DNA from: Casuarius casuarius
Taxonomy: Eukaryota; Chordata; Aves; Casuariiformes; Casuariidae
Assembly (NCBI GenBank): GCA_003342895.1
Contig: PTFA01000273.1
Location: 990,954-1,054,953, forward strand
Length of the DNA stretch: 64,000 nt
Reading direction: 5' to 3'
Positions 13,101 through 26,200 of this stretch are shown piece after piece. Position 1 is the stretch's first letter; every line of letters starts with the position of its first letter. The position numbers and the translations under genes were made by a program. The notes below the pieces were generated by a model. The model was not told the DNA's origin, made no database searches, and saw only the letters and a list, made by a program, of their open reading frames with translations.

Positions 13101-15907
13101 TCCACTTCAATATCGAAAAAGTATATTCAATCCATATACTTAACATCAGCACACATTGTAAGGGAGATGTTTGCCTGATTTTTAATGATCATTCTTCACA
13201 TACTGTAATACTTTTTCAACAGAAGTGTCAAACAATGCATTAGTGACAAATTCCCCACACTGTGCCCCTTCAGCCCTTGGAGTTTAACTCCTCTCACATT
13301 ACAGTATTTATTGAATTTCCAAGCCAAACGGTGTTCTGCTCCATAAAATTCTGACAAGTGGACTCTGCCAAGCTAATAATGGCTTCATTCTGCTGAAATA
13401 AACTTATTTCACTGCGGCAAACAAAATGACATGACCTGGAAAGGTTATTTTTAACTGGGTAATGACTCAATTCCAAGCAAGCCTTTCTCACTAGATTCCT
13501 GCATATAGTTAAGTTAAATTTCTTGAATTTAAATATATTCTAATACCAGTTTCCTTCTCTGGTGGACTCTGTGGACATGGCTAGAGCAGTATATTCAGGT
13601 CTGTGTTGTTTGATTTTCTATTCAATAGTTCAGCAATCTTGTTAAAAATTCCTGTAAGATGCCTCACTGGAGTGACCCAGCAGGCTTCCACATTCATACA
13701 AAGAAGTTGTGTCCCCATGAGTATGTTCTTTTTCCCCCTATTTTCTCTTTGTTTCTGTTTATTTGAAAATATTATATGAAAATTGCTTTAATACTTAACC
13801 AATTTTTTAAAGTATTGCTTTGAGACACATCCTTGGAGGTACCATGTTGTAACATTTCTCCCATCTTGATCTGAGGCTAATTTTGATGACATTGCCATTA
13901 TAAAGGTGTGCAGAATAAAGAATTACAGAATTCAGAAAGGCTATGTCTTCTACTCGTGTTTCAAGTTCTACATAATGGTCATTCAGTGAGTGAATGCTAA
14001 TAAGACAGTACTCATGAAATGCCTTTTTCAAGCTGCCTCTCCTCTGCTACTTATACCATATACTTTCTGCAGCTCACACCCACAAAAGGACTATCAGTTT
14101 CAGGTCAGACCACATCAAATTTCAAATGACTGCAGACCATGAGAGCACCTTTGTAACAGCTGGGATCTTGTACAAACATGCTGCACCCTGCCAGGTCTGT
14201 CTTCTGAGTACTAATAAAAGAGACAACCCTTGACTGCAAACAGCTGGGGTCCTTGTGAAGAAGTTCAATAAAGAACTGTTAGGACTCCTAACGCAAACAA
14301 AAGGAGAATAATGATCATTCTCCAAAATTATGGGTTTCATAGCATAAAGCAATAAAGCAAGCAGAGAAACACAGGAGTGAAACAAGGAACACTGCCAAGC
14401 GGGTAAGCAATGTTACTTAGTCTGTCCTTTACCAACACTAATGGTGAAGGAGTGAGAATTTTAAAATGATATCTGAAAATATTTAACACTGAGCTATCAA
14501 AATGCAAATAGCTATATTTTTTTCAGTAAAAATACCTTATTTCTTCCTTGCATTCTTTAGTGAATGCATCAGGTCATTCAAAACATAGAAGAAACAAAAG
14601 TTTGTCGACAGACTGCTGAAGTCTCAATTCTATCAAACCAACCCTTAGTTCTGATATTAATAACCCTTATCCTTAATGACAGTAAATTAAAAGCTACAGT
14701 TGCTAACATATGGCATGATGCCCACACCATTTGACTACCTTTTCTCAGTCTCTTACAACCCACACAATCAGTAGCGATAGACACAAATGACTAGTAAAAA
14801 TCAGGCTTTTTGCTGAAAGGCTGGATGAATCCATTTCTAGATTCATCTTGCAAAAGAGCAAAGTGCATCAGTGCTCTCAGCTCTACCGCACACCCACATC
14901 AAGAAAGCCCTGCCCATGGCATCTTCTGCCACAGGATAACAAGTTAGAAAATAGCACAATAGCAATATGGCCATATTCTCATACATCATTAGTGGGATGG
15001 TTGTTTCAAAACTAGGAAACTATGAGATTTCGTAATAGTTAAAATTATACTTCCTTGTTCAGTTTTGTGTTGGTATCTAAATTTTCAAGTTTTATATTTT
15101 TTCTATCACAATAAAAAATTAAAAAGCAAGTGTTTAAAGTGAAAACTGAGATTTTCTACTTTATTTACTCAGCTCCATGAGCTGGAGATTCTAAAGATAA
15201 ACTGAGCATTGCAAAATTTAAAAATAAATGTGTAAGAATCACCAACATGATACCGGAAAGCAGTATTCCTAAAGTCACAAGAAACAGTCATTGATATGTG
15301 AGAAAAACAGTATTTCTTGCAGAAATCAAGCATATAAATAAGTTTGTATCTTTCAGTCTTACAAGAGTGAAAGAAGAAGTAGAACAAATATAGATAAAAA
15401 ATGTATCTCTCTTTGTATATAAAGGATGCTTACAGGCACCAGACTGCCAATCAGTCTGAAAAGGGTCTCTCTTACATGATTTTTAGGTACTGCTCTGTCT
15501 GTTATGTCTGATGCAGAGTTCAGAATCACCTTTCCACACTATCAACTTCTGAAACAAAAGAGGAATAATTTTAAGATCATGAAGAGAAGCAATCTTGTTT
15601 AAAGCTTTAGAAGTTCACTGGAAACAACAGCAGGCATGATTTATTAATTATTCACTAGGAGACTCTTCTTTTATAATTTTCTGCATTTTAAGGATAATTT
15701 TTTTTTATTAAATATAGGCAAGGTGAGAAATAGTAGTAAGTTTACAAAAATTACCTAGAAATGTACTTACTACAACTAGTGAAATTGTTTGCAATGTTGA
15801 ATCACTTCAGTAGATCCTGTAAGTATTTAAGGTCATGTTTTGTATTAGAACACAAAATCATGCAGAGGAATATACTGGTCAGCTTTCTATGACTGAGTGC
15901 TCAAAAG
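10165..15907. other. AT-rich non-coding DNA, no gene seen
   Basis: I found no recognisable exon, repeat or RNA gene. The block 14122-14400 is less AT-rich and contains two 'aataaa'-like motifs and a 7-bp inverted repeat at about 14302-14322. It might be a decayed LTR or DNA transposon remnant, but no family could be recognised. Confidence 0.55.
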
Positions 15908-15950
15908 CAAAAGGTTGGAAAAAAGTCTTAGTGTCTTTCTATTCAACCAG
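15908..15950 (-). repeat. Possible CR1 relic (reverse orientation)
   Basis: The stretch 'aaggttggaaaaaagtctta' followed by 'attcaaccagt' resembles the reverse complement of the CR1 3' region, where 'ggttggaaaagacctt' is followed by 'gtccaacc' at similar spacing. Only about 40 bases can be matched by eye and the terminal repeat is absent, so this is tentative. Confidence 0.3.
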
Positions 15951-18900
15951 TCTCAGTGTTTTAATAACTTAGATTAACCAAGATGCACTCGTATTGCATT
16001 TATTTTTCTAGCAAAAGATGTTTCACTAGCAGCAAACAAACTATTAAAGTGCTTTCTGTTTTATAACTTCTGTTGTTTTTAAAAATATATATATGACATT
16101 GCTTTTTATTCTTTAGTATTTAAGAATTGTAAAGGGCATTCGCTTGTCTGCAAGACTAATTTTGAGAAGAGGGCATATAGCCTGTTTTCAGTGTCAATAG
16201 AATGTACTAATTAAATGTAATTCTGAAAAAACATAACAAATACCTCATTCTTTACAAAATTCCAACTAGATGGCTATGAAAACTTATTGACAATTTACAG
16301 AAATTAAATAGGTGAATGTAAATCAAGGACAGTATCCCAGAAGAAGATTTGGAAATTACCACCACACTTTTGTTTTTAAAATGCCATCCCCACTTAAACG
16401 TTGCTGCCCAAGAAACCACATTAAATAGCCTGAATCAGCTTATAACTAACACAAAAGTATTTGATCTATACAAAAGTACAAGGACTTTTTGTTTAATGGC
16501 AAGTGACTCTAATGCCTACTATAATTAATCTCTCACCAGGCATTCTTTATTCATCTTATATTCATGATTCATCTATTAAAATTAAATTAACAGAAGCAAT
16601 CTGCTATATGACTGCTAAGTAGATATGCTGGAAATAAATTAGATACTGAATCTCTGAGGTCTGCTTATTTGTAAAATTCCCTTATGTTCATATAGTTTAC
16701 TTATAAACTGCTACTAATATAATATGTTGTTTAGAGAGTAAAAGGAAATTTTAAATTGAAATAAGGTTAAGCACCCTTTCCATACCAGTTGCATGTGTTA
16801 TCTTCAGTGATATTAAGAGATAGGGTATTTATGTTTGTGTGAAAATTCATAATACTTCACCAGAATGAGAGAAGAAAAAAATTTAAAAAATAAAATGAAA
16901 TATGAAACAACAAATATATTTATTCATACAACCGAAAGCTTATCTTTACAGGAAAAAAATGATAGCAAATAAGTTCAAGGCAGAATGCCCTAATAATAAT
17001 ATTGCTGAATGGGTAAAGAGAGATCACATGCAATTTAGAGACACATAGAATGTAATGGACATTATGGTGATAAATTAAAACAATGCAATTTTCCTTTGTC
17101 TAGGCAAGAACTAGCATATAACACTGTATGAAAAGATGAATACTCTTGATAAGATCCCCGTAAAATTTCACATGAAATACAGCTTGCAGTTCAATACTAA
17201 AAATACATAGGCAAATTAGAAGGCCAAAGTAAAATAAAAGCAATATCATTAGCAGCTGTGTAAGGATACATTTATGGAGGAAGATCAAAGAGCTAAAATA
17301 CTGGCATGCTGCACATACATTGGCTAAGTGACAATTAAAAGAAGGCACAACAGTCTCCAAATATTTGAGGAGCATTAGGAAAACTGGATGCAAGAAATAA
17401 ATAGAAAAAAACAGAGTGATTATCAGGAAAACATCCTGGACATAAAATATATGAGCAAGGGAAAAGGCCTTCTAAACAATATACAGGCAATCCCTCAAAT
17501 TTGGATATTTGAAAATAAACGGCCACAGGAACAGGTAGGATGGAAAACAGTAACACTATGACAAAGACTAGAATATATTCTAGTCCAACTACAATTAGTA
17601 TGATTTTTTTTTCCTGAGAAAACAGACTGCAATGTAACTTTTCACTGTTAGGGTTACTGCCCCTTTGAAATACCATATTGATTATACAGTGCTGTTTCTT
17701 AGGATGTCAGCTAATTTTGCCCTTCTTCAAAGAAAATACTTTGTTTCATGTCTTTAAAAATACTGCTGTTTCAATAATATATATTACTGATTCTAAACCT
17801 TTCTTGCAAAGTTAATACTCATAGCAAGTCCTTTAGAGGGCAAATGAACAAGACACAAAAACATCCATTTTGCATATACTCAAAAGTCAAAGAGCTCAGT
17901 GAAAGCACAGAAGGGAATTCGTATGACTCTTGTGCAGAGCTGGGGCCTCATATGTTTGTAAGAAAGGAACTGGACATGAAGGCAAGTCTGGGAGACAGCT
18001 ATTTTACAGAAAGGGAAAAAGAGTGTGCTGGGGGGGGGTCAACAAAAACAATGCCAATACAACTGTGAGACAGAAACAATAGAGTGAAAAGAGATGAAAT
18101 GGTAATGATAATAGGTGTCTATGCTCCTGATCCAGCTTAAGCACACAAATACTTCTAAGGATCAAATGCTTTAAATTGCTTCTGTTTTACAGAAACAAGG
18201 CTGCATGAAAAGATCAAAAATGAGTAAGCAGAACATGACCTGGAAGAGACTCTAACAATAGCCTCAACTTTGTCTATCATGATTTTGTATTTCTTAAATA
18301 TTTTTAGCCTTTGCCTTTTGTGGGTGAGCTGCTGTTCAGCACCTAAGACACTAAAAAAAACTTGATGGGCTAAAAAAAGCAGTGGAGAGAAAGGGAAACA
18401 TTCAGGTGACTAAAAACTGTTGCTTTGAACCTGACAGTAATCATGACCACAAGTATCAGCACTACATGTCTTTCCTACATCAACTGAAATACGAGTTGTG
18501 ATCTTTATTTCTCCTGGTAAAATGTGTTAATAATTATTTTAAAGAGCATGCTTTTAGGTATCAGAATCTAACAGAGTAGAGGTCCTTCAGTGCCTGAGTC
18601 AGCTATAGCCCTGAAAATCTTAAAGCAGCTCTTCTTAAAAGTCTCTTCCCCAGACAGCAAAGCTCAAGGAAACAGATACCCTACCAACTTCTGCATGTAC
18701 AGAAAATAGTAGATCTAAAAAATATACTCCAAAATATGCGCAGAAATCAAAGGCAATGAAAACTGCTAAATATGCAGATGTTGTCAGATTAGGTAAGAGG
18801 AGAGGTAGTCACATGAGACCGTCTACCAATACTTGTGCCATAATGCAAAAGCTTAGAGGAATATATTATAGGACTACAGAAGAAAAGTGGTAGAGAATTC

Positions 18901-19359
18901 ACAGACTAACAATAAGGATAAGAGAACAAGAAGAGGTAAAAAACAAGCGTCTGTGATAAGGGAGATATTTCAGCTGGTATTTCTTTAACTTGGCAAAACC
19001 TCCACTATTTCTCCCTAACTATATACACTGCTGCCTGTTTTTGAAGGGGGAAAACAAACCCACAACCTAGCGTACCAACAACTTGCCCATCAAAGCAAAA
19101 AATCTTCTTTAGAAAATGTCTCTAATGGCAATGAAATATGACAGACAACACCTGTAACAGCACATGCTGGGCACAAATTTTCCTCTCTAAGATCTGTATC
19201 ATCAAAGGATCCTGGAGAATCAACTGAATTTGTGGTTCCAAAGTAGGAAAAAACAGCATAAATTTAGCTTGGTATCAGCAGGATCCTAAAGCAGTGACTA
19301 AAAATCTGAAAATGATAATGATCGACAGACTGAGTGAAGAAGAGATTAATGGGATCTAC
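15951..19359. other. AT-rich non-coding DNA with a G9 run
   Basis: There is no gene seen. The open frames at 17100-17393 and 17335-17676 (minus strand, 97 and 113 codons) are hydrophobic because of T-richness and match nothing recognisable. An uninterrupted run of nine G lies at 18030-18038. A 31-base exon-like piece follows a good acceptor at about 18197 but has only a moderate donor and is not called. Confidence 0.55.
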
Positions 19360-20260
19360 AAGTGAACTTACACGTGGATCAGGGTAATTTAATGGTTCAG
19401 ATACCGCTGGTTTGAAAGCTTCTTAGCCATAGATGACCACGTTTGTCAATGTTATGCCCTCTATATATATCACAAGGAAAATATTACACCTTTACAGTGA
19501 ATTATCAGGATACCATGGCTGCATCTAACCTCAGCCTAAAACATCCCCAGGGGTTATGGTCCTTGTCTCTGACACCAGGGATCCTGCTGGGAGGAACTAT
19601 AGCTACTCATCCAGCTTGCACACCCAGGTGTCCACTGCAGAGGAAGACCAGCAGGTGCTCGAGGCCTGCTAGGCCAGCAACTGAATCAGTCTGAACTCAG
19701 ATACACATCGGATAAGGAGTCTGGATGCACTGTTGCATTCTCAATGACACCAGAGTTTATCTGTCTTCCAATATGGTTTATTGGCAGTTTGGTATTGACA
19801 AACAAGTCACATGTTTCTGTTTTACTTTGCTTGCAACTAAGAAGGCAGTGTGCAACAGGTGTTTTCATTTGAGAAGAGAGTAAGTAGCAAGTGCCCCGTA
19901 TGTGGGATTCATCCTCTCAAGTAAACCTCACTTTGTCTAAAAAAAGAAACGTCTCTGTGACAGATGAGCTGCTTTCCATTTTCTTCCATTTCCACTGAAC
20001 TTATTCATCTACCAATTTCCTGGAGAATAGGCTTTTCATTCATTCAGTGCCAGATGTGTCATATAACTACCAGCCAAAGCTACAGATGATGCTCTGAGCC
20101 TACCCAAGTTCAGGGAGAACGCCCCTGCACGCAAAGCAACGCGCAGGAAAGCGTCCTAGCTCCACCTGCGTTGTCTGTGTGAACCTTTATTTAAGGTTCT
20201 TCTACAAGAAATATGACAGGACTCTCCCTCCAACACCCAACTCAGGCAGAAACTACTTCT
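19360..20260. other. GC-elevated unexplained segment with CpG cluster
   Basis: This segment of roughly 900 bases is visibly richer in G and C than its flanks. It contains six CpG dinucleotides within 51 bases at 20120-20170, where CpG is otherwise rare. Open frames exist on both strands (19443-19694 plus, 19686-19868 minus), with ordinary-looking but unrecognised peptides. It could be a decayed transposon or retroviral remnant, a small regulatory CpG cluster, or a conserved element. No terminal repeats or known family motifs were found. Confidence 0.4.
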
Positions 20261-23197
20261 GAATTTTTTTTCACACTTGACAGTCAAAAGCAGGAATGCA
20301 GAAAATAAGATTCACCAAAATGTTCACGCATTTAAAATACACGTTTATAACTACAAATGCACAAAGTCCACCAATGTTATGTTGATTAAGCATTCTAGAT
20401 ACGTATGCCAAACAAAGCCATAAATAAATCTGCAACACTAACAAAAGTAGACAAATTAAATTGTCTAAATTAAATGTTACAGAAAACTTGTGCAATATAC
20501 TGAGATGTTTTCAGCCTGCTATACAAACAGTGATGTATATAATGATGCTGATTCAATGCAGATAATCCACTTAAAAATTTCTTGATGGAAGGAAGCATGC
20601 GCTGCATGACAAAAATATTCTAAATATTGCTAAATACTACTATTCTGGTAGAACACTTGGAAGCTGTCACACATATAAATAACGTTATACTCTACAGCGA
20701 GATACTAAAAGAACCCCAAAATCCGTGATTTTCACAGCAGCCATCTTCCCTCCCCCAAAAGCTGAAGCTCATCTAAATCGCAATAGAGACACCAAGGAAG
20801 GGGCAGAAAAGCCTGTCAAGATCCTCTAAATAGGCACAGGAGAACAGAAGTCAAAGATGACGAACAAAGTTTTCAAAAAGGGACAATCCTCCTGATAACA
20901 CTGTTCTTATCGTCATCACGGTTTATACCTTTGATTATCAGTAATTGATACTGATTATTCCTTCCTTACTTACTTTTCACAGACAACAATTTCCATTTTT
21001 CATGTGCTGTTCTTCGTTCTTCCCATCTTTCTCCTTAATTAGTGAAAATTACAGGACTATTCTATCACAATGACAGGAGACAGCAAGAGGACAGATAAGA
21101 GCAGATCAACAAAAACAATGTAGAATGAAGAATTTATTGAAAGACATTAAACCTGGCTCCAGCTTAGTCTCAGGAAAAGTCATGCTTAAGCCACTACCAG
21201 CAAGAAATTAATGATAGTAGCCTAATAGTCACAGCAAGGGTAGACAACTAGTTCAGAGATCTGCACCTACAGAGCCAATCAAGATTTAACAGTGTATGTC
21301 CTTGTTAGAGATAAAATTCAACATCTGTGCAGTTACACTGTTACAGGCTATCAACTGGCCTGAATACATTACAGTCATTAACTACTTACATTAGTTAAGA
21401 AATTACATCAAAAGTGGTGCCACATTCATACCCTATTAGATATACAAGGAAGCAAAGAACTTTCATGATACCATTAGGAAATTAAGTTTAGTCAAAACAG
21501 CATGAAACAGCTCTGATCCTGATATCTGATAGATTGTGATACTGTCTCCTCAAAGGAAAATGTGTAAGTCACATCATTTAAGACATCTGACATACGAATT
21601 GAATGTGACTAAAAATATATATATAATACCGGCAACAATACCATGACAGTTGCCAGTTGCACCAGCAGATGACTGCAGATCTCAGTGCACGGTGTTGGGT
21701 GGAGGAATGTGAAGCAGTCTTCTGTCCTTATTTCTCTTTTCTCTACAAAGCCAGATTTCTTTGTTCAGCTCTCAGCTTTAATCATGGCCGATTATTTACC
21801 CTACTTTTTTTGTTTTTACAACTGAAGGGGACAGAAGTGGTTTGTCCTCTGCAGACCAATCTCTTAATTACAATTTTATACTTCTGCTTTGAAAACAACC
21901 AGCTCAAATTTGTGCTTTATTCTTTTACTGCATAGTTCTTGTATTGTAAATGAAGATTTCTAGTAAAGGATATGCATTAATAGTAGAATGAACCTTCTTA
22001 GCTATGTGGCTCTTCACAGCATCAACGAGAACAATTCTTTAAAGTTTAAGGGTATTAAAAATCCTAAGTAGCTGAACTGAAAGTAATTCAAAAAGAAGAA
22101 AATACAGCAAAACAAACAAAAAATGCTCAGGGTATTTTCTTTCTTACACTTTACCAATCTAACATTATCTTTTGCACTGGTCTGAAACATGACAAGATTT
22201 TATTTCATAAATGTAGAGCTAAGAATCAAATCCACCTAATTCTCTTTAATATTTGGTTAAAACTGGGTGTGCTTTTAGCAGAATTGTGTGCTGACAGGAC
22301 TTTTAAAGGCACTGCAGTGCAACAGAACAAACTTTCCAGATCTGAACGCAGACCCGTTTTTGTCTTTTAGCTTTGTCTGTGTAAAGTCTCCTTATGTTTT
22401 AGGCCACTTTATATCCAAGTCAACACAGAAGTCCTCCTTTATATTGACCAACTTTATATTGGAAATTTATATAAAGCAAATTAATATTTCCTTTATATTG
22501 ACTAGCCTTCAATACAATATTTTCTGCCCTGACCTTTCTCAGCATAAGCCCATTTTATCCTGTCTTTGGCTCAATTAACATTATAGCTCTCTTACTTCTG
22601 AATTTTACATATCTTAATAAAGATTTGCTTTCAGTCTTCGTTCTTTCTTCATCTTCCCACAGGAAAAGAAATGGCCTTTCAAAATTTGCATTTAAAAGCT
22701 GTAGTTCTTATAATTCCTTTACCTAAATCTGGCCCTCTTTATTTAGAGGAATATTAAATGTAAGATACAATGCATGAGTTCAACTCACGCTTTAAAGAAC
22801 AGTCATAAAACTGTCTCTCAAAAGGTCAGAAAAGCAAAAGTTAAGGTCTATCATAATGAGATCTTAATTCAGTTCTGAGGCACATGCATTAATATACATT
22901 TCCTAATTGTATTAACTATGATCCCCGTGATACCTAATTCAGTCTATACAGAGCATTGATGATACTCATCGAATAAGCAGCTATCACAGATTTCATGTTA
23001 CCCTTGTATTTACATGACAGGAATCCATGCCTTATTTACTACACACTATTCAAACACTCTCCTGGATAGATGAATTACTGATTTCCTCATGGGTACTCAA
23101 TACCACAGCATGGTATCAATTCACAAGCAGTAATGTATTGTTGTACATAATATGTCTATGACACAGGCAATCTTACTATTTCTATTTTACTCAACAG
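20261..23197. other. AT-rich non-coding DNA with one minus-strand exon-like piece
   Basis: There is no firm gene. An exon-like 60-base segment lies on the minus strand at 20974-21033: a moderate acceptor ending 'ttcactaattaag', one open frame of 19 codons, and a good donor 'aaaa|gtaagt'. It is described under findings. The open frames at 21657-21935 and 22288-22578 are AT-driven chance ORFs. Imperfect repeats of a 'cctttatattgac' motif occur near 22436-22502. Confidence 0.5.
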
Positions 23198-23257
23198 GAT
23201 TTGAGAAACACTCCAGCTGGGCCTGGGTCAAGTTTTGGAACATCAAGACCTGAAAAG
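23198..23257 (+). CDS. Candidate internal coding exon (60 bp, unidentified gene)
   Basis: This segment looks like a small internal exon. It is preceded by a pyrimidine-rich stretch ending 'ttttactcaacag' and followed by the donor 'gaaaag|gtatgt'. It is exactly 60 bases long, and the frame starting at its first base is open with 20 codons (DLRNTPAGPGSSFGTSRPEK). The other two frames carry stops. About 47 percent of its bases are G or C, well above the surroundings. The composition, rich in Gly, Pro, Ser and Thr, suggests a disordered segment. I do not recognise the protein. The phase 0 to 0 structure could join the possible terminal exon at 34073. A chance pseudo-exon in an intron remains quite possible, since good splice-like pairs occur every few kilobases. 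Confidence 0.35.
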
Positions 23258-26200
23258 GTATGTCTGAAATAAAGTCTCCCAAAAAACTCAGAGGTGAAAT
23301 ACTCATTTTCAGTCCTCTTGTGGAAAGGGATTGATGACCTCAGTCTGGATGCAGGATACAAAGGCCTGAAGTTTTGTTTGTTCCTGAATCTTGTAAGACT
23401 TGCTCGCTTAAGGAGAAAACCAGTACAGGAAGGGGAGAAAAGTGTATTATTTATTTTGGTTGAGCTATGGCTTTCTCTTAATCCTAATGTAACATTCACT
23501 GCTGGATGCAGTGAGGTCTAATAATCTAGGATGAGGGGTAGTCTGGAAAACTGAAAACACCTTCTATTTTGCGATGATGTGCATAGGTTTCTCCAGACTG
23601 ATATTAGCCTGCTACCACTCAAGTTTGAGACTGAAAAAGTTTCAATAGCTGACTTCTTACTAGGTCACAAACATCACAGAGGAGGAGGAAACACAGACAA
23701 GAAGACCTATAGGGTTGCTGTGGAGATGCTCCAGGAACCCGTAGATTACTGTTAATATTGAAGTTAAGGTTGGCGTTGGAACTAGTAGTTAGTTAGTTTA
23801 TTGGTTGATCCTGCAAAGTATTATAGCCTGGGATAAGGGCACCCATTCAAAGAGAGAATCTGTCAGTCTCATTTACTTTGCAAGTTCTCCAGAGAAGAAA
23901 GCTTCTTCATGTAGTAAGTTTCAGTATTTTTTTCTTTTTATTTGTCAGGTTCTGTGCTTTTAATTCATAACAGCAGCTTTCCTCATATATCTAAAATTCT
24001 AGATATACTGCTGATAAAAGCCATATAGTTCTTATACTTTGATACTCAATAGGAGAAAACTGTCATAAACTCATACACTAATTTCACTGTTTGGTCAACT
24101 GTTCACAGTTTGAAAAAGTCAGCTTTGAAGTTTATTTAAGAAAGACATAGCTTTTTTTATTAAGTCCCCGTATTCACTTTTCTTTTCACCGTAAATGTTA
24201 ACAACCGCCCATCGTTTTTCTCCTCAGCACATCTACTTTTTCAAAAACTGTTGACAAGCAGTTCCTTGATGCTGGACCAACCTAAAGCCTGCTTGAGTCA
24301 GTAGGAAGCTTTCCATCAACATCATGGAATATGGGTGCTGAAAGCAACCTGTTTTTCTAATTTAGTTGGAGCTTGTTCCAAAACAGGTTCTCAATTCACT
24401 GAAAGTCCCATGGTAGTTAAAAAGAGTGGAGAACATAATAAATATATTACATATAATGTAAACATGGCTTATGTAGGCATAGGAAATCTGCTTTTGAATT
24501 TTTCTTCTGAATAGTCATAAAACAATTTTTTTCAAGTTAACTATTCCCAATTTAGTTATGTATAGATACATTTTGATCTCTCCATCTTTCCCTAGGATCA
24601 TTTAGTGCTGTCATATGGTATTAGGAAGCACCACTAACAGTAAATTTTAGTACTTCTGTTCTATATTTTCTATTAAATATAACATTATAGTTCTATAATT
24701 CAAATACAATTCATATAAAGGTTAAAATAAAAAAATGCCAACAAGTAAATTGGCTCAAATCACGAATGTCAATTTTTTCTATGTAAACCTCCAGACAGAG
24801 TTAAACTAAAGTTAAATATCATAATTAGCATCAGGACATTACTAGCAGTTTAATTTAAAGGCTGCCCCCATCCTAAAATCCAGTATTTTAAATTTAATAT
24901 TTTGAGTCATACATCTAAAACTCTTGGGATTTCATTTGAGATGACCCATGAACCCAAATTTTCTTTAGGAAAGCTCTGAACATTTTCTTTAGTTTTATTA
25001 ATGCATATCAAATTTCAAGGCTTATAAATTATTGAATAGATAGGAAAACCGTCTTTCTGCAACCAGTAAGTTCACATTTCTGCTTCAGAGTGTTAAGTAA
25101 AATGTCATTTTATAACTAGTGAACAGATATTTGGAATATTCCTGGAAATATGACATAAATCAGTCTGTTAAAATTAAACAGTGCAAACCAAGTTGGCCGT
25201 ATTTATTTTACACTACATTTCTCAACTGTATATTGCTAGCATACTTTAATTAGATACTCTGTAATGAATGGAAATGCAACCCTAATTCTGTCACAAAATC
25301 AAGCTGCAACTAAAATGACAAATACATTTCTGTATATCTGCTAAAGAAATCTGCTGACACAAAGGAGATTTTTCAAGATTAAAATTTTGTCTCTGCACAT
25401 TTGCACTGCAGTTTGTTTGATGATATGAACCACAGCACCTAACCAGTTAGTACTAATGAACATCATAATCACTATAATCAAACAAACAAAGCAACTGCAA
25501 ATTAGGAAAGAATTACACTACTATTTAGAAAGTACTACTATGTTTCTAAATGAGTAATTATATTTGGAAATTGTAAATTAACTCAAGGTTGCCCTGAAAG
25601 GAGGATTTTTTGGATTATGGGACTTGTAAATTCATTATTTGATCTTTTGGATGCTACAAAAATAGTTTTGCCACAGGCCTTAATTTCACCAACTGTGTTC
25701 AATCCACAGGCCTACTTTACATGGTCCATCTCATCACTAAAAGGAAATATCTGTTTTCCTGAAACTCTGGTCTGATTTTTTTCTATATGCTAATTCATTT
25801 TATAGGAATAGCATGTCAAGTGGTGTCAGCAAAAATTATGCAATAGTCACTTAGTGCAAACAGACAAAAGATGGAGAGCAAATCATCAAAGAATTATCAT
25901 AAAAATTCATTTATAATGATTTTTTCATTATGGCACTGCAACAGAGACACAATATAATACTAGCATAAAACGGAAGTAACAACGTGCTGTAGGTGTGCTG
26001 TTTTAGGTTATAAACTTTTAGTTATTTCAAATGAAGAATGAGATGTTTTCATATTTTACTTACTTCTAAATGCATTTTTGCTATTGGCTATTTAGGTACT
26101 ATTGTCCATAAAGCAGACTGAGGCAAAAAAGAAGCATTTCTGGTCTATATCTCAGGCTCGTGTCACACTTCCCTTTTAAAGGATTTTGCCTGTCTGTTTT

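Noticed and set aside
14122..14400. Possible LTR with 'aataaa'-type motifs
   Set aside because: No TG..CA ends, target-site duplication, primer site or recognisable family.
17335..17676. 113-codon minus-strand open frame
   Set aside because: The hydrophobic composition comes from T-rich DNA and no domain is recognised. The length is expected by chance in 64 kb.
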